Assembly (NCBI GenBank): GCA_963837355.1
Contig: CAWIMY010000007.1
Span: 186,001-250,000 of the forward strand
Length of the DNA: 64,000 nt
Reading direction: 5' to 3'
Source of the DNA: Aureispira sp963837355
GTDB taxonomy: Bacteria; Bacteroidota; Bacteroidia; Chitinophagales; Saprospiraceae
The notes beneath the pieces are model-generated. The model had not been told where the DNA came from. It saw nothing but the letters and a program-made list of their open reading frames with translations, and did no database searches. Shown here in pieces: positions 1-12,000 of this stretch (position 1 is its first letter; every line of letters begins with the position of its first letter). Position numbers and translations under genes: made by a program.

Positions 1-3000
1 CATTGATTGGAGAAGGTGGAATTGATTTTGGAAATACCTTTAGCAAAAGAAATTCAAATAACATAGGATACAATGACTGTGATCCAGCTATGTTATTTAC
101 TATAGTAATTCCACAACAGCGCTGGAATTTCTGGAATAATGATGGAGTCGTAACTATTATTTTGCAAGCTAACGGTAACGTTAACACTACTTGTCCCAGT
201 ACTTCTTGTATTTCTAATACGCAAGTAACGTACAATTATGACATCAACGAATGTAGTGTTGATCCTGCTCCTGCGCATGCTATCAGTGTGAATTCAGGAA
301 CAGTGGATGTAGCCTCTAATGTTACCTTCAATTTTAGCATAGCAGGAGATTACGGTGATCCAACCAAAAGCTTTACCCTACGAGGGGAAGGCGGAACGGC
401 TATCGGCGGTACCTTTACCCGCCTGAATTCTGATAATCCTACTTATAGCAGTTGTGGAACCACTCCTATGAATTTCTCGGTAACGATTCCCTTGGCGGAT
501 TGGAACCTATGGAATAATGATGGAGTCGTTGATATTACGTTACAAGCTAATGCTAATGTAATTAACTGTAGTAATACCTCTTGTATTACCAACATAGAAC
601 TCTTCAATCAAACGCCATTAGGCACTGCCATTGCTAACCTTAACAGCGATGGTGATTTAATAGAAGACTACCTAGATTTAGATTCGGACAACGATGGTAT
701 TCCTGATGTTGTCGAAGCAGGTGGAACGGATGTTAATGGTGATGGTAGAATTGATAATTATACCGATACAGATGATGATGGACACGCGGACGTAGTGGAC
801 GGCGATGTTGGAAACGACGGTATCTCTGAAAACCTAGCTAATGTTTCTATTCTAACAGGCCCCGATGCCAACAACGACGGTGTTCCTGACAGCTACGTGC
901 GTTTAGATACAGACGGCGATGGTCGCTTAGATTATATAGATTTGGATTCCGACAATGACGGTATTCCTGATGTAGTCGAAGCAGGGGGAACGGATACCAA
1001 TGGCGATGGTCGTGCAGATGCCTACGCCGATTTGGACAACGATGGGTTCAACGATGTTGTTGATGGTGATCCTACCAATGCTTTGGCCTTGGCCGATGAC
1101 AGCCCCGCTGCCAACACAAACAATGCGGAAACCTTAACAGGGGTAGATACGAACAACGATGGCCGCCCAGACAGTTATCCCAACGATGACTTTGATGGAG
1201 ATGGTATTAGAAACCAACTGGATTTAGATTCGGATGGAGATGGCCTTTTAGACATTACAGAAGCAGGCGGAACAGATGCGGATAGAGATGGTCAAGAAGA
1301 CTTATTTGCCGATTTGGACAACGATGGTTTCAACGATGTGGTTGATGGCGATCCCACCAATGCTTTGGCACCAGGAAATGACTTGCCAGGCTCTAACACG
1401 CCTTCTGCTACTACCTTAACGGCTACGGATACGAACAACGATGGTCGTCCAGATAGCATTATTAATGACAATGCCGACGGAGACAATAACCATAATTTCT
1501 TGGATATTGATGCTGATAACGATGGTATTGTTGATAACACAGAAGGACAAGAAACCGCTAATTACATTGCCCCAGTAGGGACCGATACAGACGGTGACGG
1601 GATTGATGCGGCTTATGATGCCGATGATTCGGCCTTTGGGTCTATTGGTTCAGGGGTCTTCCCCAACAACCAAGACGGAGCTGATAATCCCGATTATTTG
1701 GATACAGATTCGGATAACGACAATGAAACGGATGCGATAGAAGGACACGATACCAATGGCGATGGAATCGTCAATGGAGCGGATAGTCCTAATGCCAATA
1801 CAGGAGTATCTGGTGGTAACGCCGATAGTGATGGCGATGGTTTGTTTGATGGATGGGACAACAATACGGCTAGCACAGATGCTACCAATGGTGGCCTCAA
1901 TCCAAATAGCCACCCTGATGTAGATATTCCCCTCACAGGAGAAAGAGACTGGAGAGAGTTGTTCTGTGTCGATACCGATGGCGATGGTATTTGTAACCTC
2001 GACGATATTGATGATGACAATGATGGTATTCTAGATGTAGACGAAAATGCTTGTGGTGCAACGACAACATTGAGCTACGCTAGTGCTACTAATATTCCAG
2101 CAGGAGAAATTGACGGAAATTTACCTGTAGGGGTCAGTACATTTACAGGCTTTATTGCTTCTGATGGTACACCTTACGATGTAATTATTACCAACTCAAT
2201 CGAACCTGCTTCTCCAACAGTAGGAGATGGTACTTCTGCTGATGGCCCGATTGATGGCTATACAGGGGTTGTAATCGCAGGAGAACGCTTTAAATTACAG
2301 TTTGTCAATACTGTAACAGGTGCGCCTGTTGGATTGAACGGCTTTGAATTTATCGTGTCTGATTTTGAATATGTAGGTACCTTCGAAGAGGTATTAACCT
2401 CTTTCCGATACAAAACGATTGACGGTTCTGTTGTTACTTATGGTAACGGCTACTGGACAGGGTTTTTGGACCGCGCAGGTGTTCCCTTTGGTGCGCCAGG
2501 CTCACAGTTGGGCGTAGATGGATTAGGAAACTTACTCAGTACTTACCCTGGAGCAGGCTCTGCCCAGAATAATAAATTTGTTACCCTACCGGTAGGACAA
2601 TATGTCACAGAAGTAGAAGTTGCCCAACACAATGTAGGGGGAACCTCTTACTTCGGATGGTTCGAAAGAAACAACGGCGCTCTAGGGGTTGCTTGTGATA
2701 ACGATGGTGACGGTGTCCCGAACTCCTTGGATTTAGATTCCGATAACGATGGTATTCCAGATATCGTTGAAGCAGGTGGTGTCGATACCAACGGCGATGG
2801 TTTTGCCGATGACGATACGGATACGGACGGCGACGGTCTTGCGGATGTCTTTGACAACGATGATACCGATGGACCTACAGGTACCAATGCTTGTACGCCT
2901 CAACCCAATTGCGTCTTGACCAATTCTACTTCTATTCTATTTGATACAAATGGAGATGGGATCATTGACAACGATGGTGATAACGATGGAGATGGTGTAG

Positions 3001-6000
3001 TAGACTACTTGGATTTGGATGCCGATAATGATGGTATTCCAGATGTAGTGGAAGCAGGTGGGGTCGATACGGATGGTGATGGTCTAGCCGACAATTACAT
3101 CGATGCCGACAATGACGGTTTTAACGATATTGTCGATGGTGATGTAGGCAACGATGGTGTGGCTGATAACATTGCCAATGCCTTGGTTATTACAGGGGTG
3201 GATATTAATGGTGATGGTCGTCCAGATGATTATCCAGCAGATGACAAAGACAACGATGGTATTTTAGACCAGTTGGATTTGGATGCGGATAACGACGGTA
3301 TTCCAGATGTAGTGGAAGCGGGTGGAACCGATGCCAATGGTGACGGTAGAATTGATGATTATATTGATACCGATGGTGATGGCTTTAGTGATGTTGTTGA
3401 CGGAGATACCGACAATGATGGAGTGCCAGACAATACCGCGCAAGTACTCATTTTGACAGGAGCAGATGGCAACGGCGATGGCCGCCCTGATAATTATCCT
3501 TCTAATGACAACGATGGTGATGGTATTTTGAATCACTTAGATTTGGATGCCGACAATGATGGTATTCCAGATGTAGTCGAAGCAGGTGGAGTTGATACGG
3601 ATGGTAATGGTATTGCTGATAACTTTGTAGATGTTGACTTAGATGGTTTCAACGATGTCGTTGATGGTGATCCAACCAATGCCTTGGCAGTCGGAAGTGA
3701 TATTGTAGGAGCGAACACCGCTAACGCGACTACCCTTACAGGAATAGATGCTAATAACGATGGTCGTCCAGATATTTATCCCAACGACGATTTTGATAAC
3801 GATGGTATTTTAAACCAATACGATTTAGATGCCGATAATGACGGTATTTTAGATATAGAAGAAGCAGGTGGCTTAGATGCCAACAGCGATGGTATTGCCG
3901 ATAACTTTATTGACATTGACAACGATGGTTTCAATGATGAGGTAGACGGTGATGTTGGAAATGATGGTATTTCTGAAAACACGGCCAATGCTACCACAAC
4001 AACAGGAGCCGATACCAATGGCGACGGTCGTCCAAATACTTACCCCAACGATAACTTGGATGGTGATGCGAACCTCAACTTCTTAGATATTGATGCGGAC
4101 AACGACGGTATTGTAGACAATACAGAAGGACAGTCTACTAATAATTACATAGCTCCCGCAGGAACGGACGCGGATGGTGATGGTATTGATGACAACTATG
4201 ACAACGATGATGCTGTCTTTGGTGGTGCAGGTTCTGGGATTCAACCCAACAACGCAGATGCAACCGACTTGCCAGATTACTTAGATTTGGATAGTGATAA
4301 CGATACGCAACTAGATGCTTTAGAAGGCCACGATACCAATGGCGACGATGTCGTTGATGGTAACGATAGCCCTAATGCCAATACAGGTATTGGAGGTGCC
4401 GTAGATGCAGACGGCGATGGCTTGTTGGATGGTTTTGATAACAACACTGCCAGCAATGATCCAACCAATACTAACTTAAACCCCAATAGCCACCCCGATG
4501 CGGATGGCTTGACCTCAGAACGGGACTGGAGAGAATCTTTCATCCTCTTGGTAGACACCGATGGCGATGGTATTCCTGATATCATTGATATTGATGATGA
4601 CAACGATGGTATCCTAGACAACGACGAAGGACTGACTTGTGGTGATGGCGAATGGGCAGTAAATGGGTTTACCGTCGGGCCAGATTACAAACCACAAATG
4701 ACGGGTGTAGGTACGATGTCTACAGGAGAAGTAGATTTCACTATGCAAGCTGTAGGAACGCCCACTTTCCAATTCTTAAACATCGTTAATACGATCGGTG
4801 GTAATGGTACAGAAGGATTAGTTTTCCGTTCTACCCAAACTACAGGGCCTAATGATGCGACACAATATGTTATCAAGTTCAACCAAGGTGTCTACAACGC
4901 AGAGTTGTTCTTTGGAGGAATGGATAACAGAGATCAAGTAGAAGTATTCGCTTATTATCAAGGGGGAGGAATTCCACTGAATACGAGTAACTTTGATATT
5001 CCCCCAGCGGCTGTAGCAAGTGCGGCTAATTTGACGTACACCGCTCCCAACATCGTGAGCGCTGTAGGTGATGCTGGTGCGGTAGACAATACCTTCCAAG
5101 AGGCTTTCCGCTTTAATATAAGTGGGCCTGTAGACAGCATTGTGTTCAAAGCCTACAAAAACGACGGTACAGGTGGCAACGTCACCTTATTTATTTCTGA
5201 CTTCAAATATTGTTTGCCTGACGATGACGACGGCGATGGTATTATTAATGCGTTAGATTTAGATAGCGATAACGATGGTATTCCAGATATCGTCGAAGCA
5301 GGTGGTGTTGATACCAACGGTGACGGTGTTGCCGATAACTTGTTAGATAGTGACGGCGATGGCTTGGTCAATACCATGGACAACGACGATACCGATGGGC
5401 CTACAGGTAGTAGTCCTTGTAGTCCTCAATCTATTTGTGTAACCATTAATTCTACTTCTAACTTGTTTGATACCGATGCTGATGGTATCAACGATGATGA
5501 TGTGGATACCGATGGGGACGGCTTACCCGACTTCTTAGATTTGGATGCCGATAATGATGGTATTCCAGATGTAGTGGAAGCAGGAGGGGCTGATGCCGAT
5601 GGTGACGGACGCGTAGATAATTACACCGATACGGATAACGATGGTTACAACGACGCAACCGATGGAGATGTTGGCAATGACGGCATTGCCGAGAATACCG
5701 CTAACGCTCTTTTAGTAACGGGACCAGACGTAACCAACGATGGTAAACCAGATCTTTATCCAAATGGCGATACGGATGGAGACCGAATCTTGGACTTCTT
5801 AGATTTGGATGCTGATAATGATGGTATTCCCGATGTAGTCGAAGCAGGTGGAACTGATGTCAATGGTGACGGACGTGCTGATAACTACGTCGACAATGAC
5901 AACGATGGTTTCAACGATGTCGTCGATGGGGATGATAACAATGATGGTACCGCCAACAATACCGCCAATGCTTTATTAGTTACAGGGCCTGATGCCAATA

Positions 6001-9000
6001 ACGATGGTGCCCCTGATGAATACATCACAGGAGATACCGACAGAGATGGCGTATTGGATTACTTAGATTTAGACAGCGACAACGATGGTATTCCAGATGT
6101 AGTCGAAGCCTACGGAGTAGACATTAATGGTGACGGTCGTGCTGATGGGTATTTAGATACTGACAACGATGGTTTCAATGATGTCATTGATGGTGATCCT
6201 AACAATATATTGTCTGTAGGCAGTGATATCGCAGGTATTAACACCGCCAATGCGCTACAACTAACAGGGCCTGATGCCAATAATGATGGTGCTCCTGATA
6301 GTTATCCTGATGGAGACAAAGATTTAGATGGTATTTTAGACCAATTAGATTTAGACAGCGACAACGATGGTATTCCAGACGTAGTCGAAGCCGATGGAGT
6401 AGATACCAATGGCGACGGACGTGCGGACAACTATCGCGATGTCGATGGGGATGGTTTCAACGACAATGTCGATGGTGACCCACTTAACAGCTTGGCAACA
6501 GGAACTGATACCCCTGGATTTAATACAGGTAATGCGCTACAGTTGACAGGTTTAGACATTGACAACGATGGTCGTCCTAACAACTACCCAGAAGGGGACA
6601 GCGATTTTGATGGGTTATTGGATCAATTAGATTTAGACGCGGATAACGATGGTATCGCAGACGTAGTCGAAGTGGAAGGAACCGATGTAAACGGTGACGG
6701 ACGCGTAGACAGCTACACGGATGCAGATGGCGATGGTTTCGCCGATATTGTTGATGGCGATCCTATCAATGCACTGGTTGTGGGCAATGATGCCCCAGGG
6801 GCTAATACTGCTAATGGACTAGTTTTAACAGGAATCGACATCAACTTTGATGGTCGTCCTGACAGCTATCCAAATGATGATAATGACGAAGATTTAATAC
6901 TAGACTTTGTAGATACGGACAGCGACAATGATGGTATTCCAGATGTAGTCGAAGCAGGTGGGGTAGATGGTAACGGTAATGGCCGTGTAGACAATTATAC
7001 CGATGCGGATGGCGATGGTTTCAGCGATTTGTTGGACGGTGATCCTGATAACTCTTTAGCGTTGGGCGATGATAGCATCGATACCAACTTAGCTAGAGTG
7101 TTGCAATTTACAGGAGCCGATACGGACGGTGATGGTGTACCGAATAGCTACCCTGATGGGGATACCGACGGTGACGGCTTATTGGATTACATGGATATTG
7201 ATGCCGATAATGATGGTATTCCAGATGTAATCGAAGCAGGTGGTACTGATGTAAACGGCGATGGCCGTGTAGATGACTTTACCGACTTGGATAGAGACGG
7301 CTTCAACGATGTAGTCGACGCTGATCCAAACAATGTACAAGCACCTACAGATGATTCTCCAGGAGTGAACTTCCCTAGTGCGTTAATCGTAACAGGACCG
7401 GATACCGATAATGATGGGGCTCCGAATAGCTACTTGACAGGAGACTTTGACAACGACGGTGTACTTAACCACTTGGATTTAGATGCGGACAACGATGGCG
7501 TAGCCGACGTAACAGAAGTAGGAGGTACCGATGTCAATGGTGACGGTCGTGCCGATAACTATGTGGATAACGATGGCGATGGTTTCAACGATGTCGTCGA
7601 TGGTGATCCCTTGAATATTTTGGGAATTGGCAACGATTTACCAGGTCTAAATACAAACGATGCTTTAGTATTGACCAACCTAGATTTTGATAGCGACGGT
7701 AAGCCCGATGGCTATGCTACTGATGATATTGATGTAGATAGCAATCCTTCTTTCTTAGATTTTGATGCCGATAACGATGGTATTCCAGATGTAGTGGAAG
7801 CAGGTGGTACGGATGTCAACGGCGATGGCCGCGCAGATGGATACACCGACAGCGATGGCGACGGATTTGGAGACATCGTAGATGGTGACCCAACCAATGC
7901 TTTGGCTGTAGGCAATGATGGTATTGGAGCCAATACTGCCAATGCACAAACCTTAACAGGAGCAGATGCCAACTTGGACGGTGCCCCCGATGTTTATCCA
8001 GAAGATGACGCGGATCGCGATGGTATCTTAGATCAACTAGACCTAGATGCCGACAATGATGGTATTCCCGATGTAGTGGAAGCAGGAGGTGTCGATGCAG
8101 ACGGTGACGGTTTTGCGGATAACTTTGTGGATAATGATAACGACGGTTTCAACGATGTCGTCGATGGCGATCCAACCAATGCTTTAGCGTTGGGCAGTGA
8201 TGTAGCAGGTTCCAATACGGCTAATGCCACACAATTGACAGGTGCCGATACCGATGGTGACGGTGTACCCAACACTTACCCGAACGATGATTTTGACAAC
8301 GACGGCATTCGTAACCAATTGGATTTGGATGCGGACGGCGACGGAATCTTAGACATTGAAGAAGCAGGAGGCGAAGATGCCAATCGCGACGGACAAGAAG
8401 ACAATTTTGTTGATGCCGATAACGATGGCTTCAACGATGTCGTCGATGGTGATGTAGGCAACGACTTAGTCGCCGAAAATACTGCCGCCGCAACGTCTTT
8501 GACCGCAGGTGATGGCAACAATGATGGCCGCCCAAGTGGTTACCCAAATGACAATGCCGATGGCGATGCTAATCCTAACTTCTTGGATATTGACGCTGAT
8601 AACGACGGTATTGTAGATAATACAGAAGGCTTACCAACAACTGCTTACATCGCTCCAACAGGAGTAGATTTAGACAATGATGGTATTGACGATGCTTACG
8701 ATGCCAACAACAGCTTGTTTGGTAGCGCAGGTTCAGGAATTATTCCAAATAACCAAGATGGCTTGGATAACCCTGATTACTTAGATTTAGATACCGACAA
8801 TGACCGTGAACCCGATGTAATCGAAGGGCACGATACCAATGGCGATGGTGTAATCAATGGGGCAGATGCTCCCATAGCAAACACAGGTGTTGGTGGAGCC
8901 CTAGATGCGGATGGTGATGGTTTATTGGATGGTTTTGATAATAACATTGGTAGTACGGATGCCACTAACAATACCTTGCAGCCCTTGAGCCACCCGAATG

Positions 9001-12000
9001 CGGATGGACAAACGGCAGAGCGAGATTGGAGAGAGGCACCTGTAGATATTGACCAAGATAAGGATGGTATTCCTGATGTGGTGGAGAACTACAGCGGCGA
9101 CAGCGATGGCGACGGTATTCCCGATTACGAAGATCCAGATTTCTGTGCCAACAACTTCCAAGGAGTAAGTGGCTGGGATTGTGCTACCGATGGTTTACCT
9201 GATCCAGATGATGATTTAGATGGGGACGGCATTCCTAACTACCAAGATGCGGATTTTGTCAACTGTGGTGGCGTTGTAAATGGCGTTTGTCGTGGATTTG
9301 ATGTCGATGGGGATGGCATACCCAACCACCTCGATTTAGATAGTGATAACGACGGGTTGGCAGACATCATCGAAGTTGGTGGTGTCGATACCAATGGCGA
9401 TGGTTTGTTGGATAACCTACAAGACGTAGATGGTGATGGCTTAGCCGATATTGTGGACAACAACGACACAGATGGTCCAGAGGGAAGCGCTGCTTGTACA
9501 CCACAATCAGGTTGTTTGCTAACAAGTTCTACCTCTACCATACTAGATAGCAACAATGATGGGGTGACCGATCAAATTGTAGACAACGATGGTGATGGTG
9601 CGCCTGACTTCCAAGATTTGGATGCCGACAATGATGGTATTCCAGATGTAGTCGAAGCAGGGGGCGTCGATACCGACGGTGATGGTATTGCTGATAACTT
9701 CGTCGATATTGATGGTGATGGTTTCAACGACAATAATGACGGGGATGTTGGTAATGACGGTACAGCCGAAAATACAAACAGCGCGTTGCAATTGACAGGG
9801 CCAGATATCAACAACGATGGTCGCGCCGACAGTTACCCCGATGGGGACACGGACGGCGACGGCGTATTGGATCAATTAGATTTGGATGCGGATAACGATG
9901 GTATTCCCGATGTAGTCGAAGCAGGCGGCACAGATGAGAATGGCGATGGCCGCATAGATAACTTTACAGATGCGGATAACGACGGTTTCTCAGACAGTGT
10001 TGACGGAGATACCAATAACGATGGTACCATTGACAACAACAACGTCTTGCAATTGACAGGAACCGATACCAACAACGACGGTAAAGCAGACAGTTACCCT
10101 GAAGGAGACACGGACGGCGACGGCGTATTGGATCAATTAGATTTGGATGCCGACAACGACGGTATTCCCGATGTAGTGGAAGCAGGTGGAACAGACGCAG
10201 ACGGCGACGGTATTGCGGATAACTATGTAGACAATGATGGCGATGGCTTCAACGATGTGGTTGATGGTGATCCAACCAATGCATTAGCTACAGGAAACGA
10301 TGCCGCAGGAGCCAATACAAACAACGCGTTAGTAGCCACAGGAGAAGATGCCAACAACGATGGTGCTCCTGATAGCTATCCCAATGGCGACTTGGACAAC
10401 GACGGTATTTTGAACCACAAAGACCTAGATGCGGATAACGATGGTTTGTTAGACGTGTTAGAAGCTGGTGGCGAAGATGTGAACCGCGATGGACAAGAAG
10501 ACAACTACGTCGATGTTGATGGCGATGGCTTTAATGACAGTGTAGATGGTGATGTCGGAAACGATGGTATCCCAGAAAATAGTGCCAATGCAACAACACT
10601 GACAGGAACGGATGCCAACAACGATGGAACACCAGATAACTATCCTAATGATGATAGCGACGGAGATAACAAAGTTGACTTCTTGGATATTGATGCCGAC
10701 AATGATGGTATCGTAGACAACACAGAAGCACAACCTACGGATAACTACATCGCTCCGACAGGAACGGATAATGATGGTGATGGAATCGATGATACTTATG
10801 ACAACGATGACAATGCCTTTGGTGGAGCAGGTTCTGGATTAGAGCCAGAAAATACCGATGGTCTAGATAATCCTGATTATTTGGATTTAGATACTGACAA
10901 CGATGGTATTCCTGACTTGATCGAAGGCCACGATACGAATGGTGACGGAATTGTCAATGGAGCAGATAGCCCGAATGCCAATACAGGTATTGGTGGATTA
11001 CTCGACATCGACAACGATGGTTTACTAGACGGATTTGATAACAATACCGCTAGCACTGATCCAACCAACTCTGGACTAGAGCCCGTCAGTCACCCTGACC
11101 AATCTAACCCAGTGAGCTTTGAACGCGATTGGAGAGAGGTCAACACGACTTATGCCGTGAACGATGTAAATACAACCGTCATCAATATTCCAGTGTCCAG
11201 CTCTGTCTTGACCAACGATAGAGATTATGAAGGCAATGTTCAGACCATTACGTCCTTAACAATTGATGCCGACGGAGACGGTACGCCCGAAACGGTGGTC
11301 GCGCTTGGAACAGCAACAACAATTGGTGGGGTGAATGAGAATAGAACACCGAATACCAATGCAGGACAGTTCATTCTAAACACAAATGGTACTTATACCT
11401 ACACCCCATCGGCTAACTTTGATGGAGAGTTTATTATTAGCTACCTAGTTTGTGACAACGGAACGCCACAATCTTGTGACAGTGCGGTTTTAGTGATCGA
11501 TGTAGAACCTATTCCTACAAACGATAACTCCTTAGTAGCGCCTGCACCAGATGTCAACTTAACCTACGACGGAGTACCCGTGACTGGTCAAGTCTTGGCA
11601 AATGACAACGATGCCGATGGTGATCCATTAGTAGTAGATATTGATATTGATATTGATACCGATGGTGATGGTACCTTTGATGCACAGCGCCCAGTAGGCG
11701 TGTTGACATCAGTAGCAGGAATCAACACAGATGGTGGTGCGGTCATCAATGCAGGTAACTTGATTCAGAATGCGAATGGTACTTATACTTTCAGTCCAAC
11801 ACCAGGCTTCATTGGTACGGTAGAATACGTCTACACGGCTTGTGATAACGGTACACCAAGAAGCTGTGAGGCTACTTTGGTAACGATTGATGTATTACCG
11901 CGCTTGAAAAACAGCACCAGTGCAAACGATGATGAGGAGTTTCTAGACCAAGGAACGACGTTGACAGAAAATGTATTGACGAACGATAGCGATGTCGAAG

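Noticed and set aside
640..11140. Many minus-strand ORFs opposite the thrombospondin type-3 repeats (Ser/Pro/Ile rich)
   Set aside because: They recur with the repeat period and are antisense shadows of GAT/GGT/AAC-rich codons.
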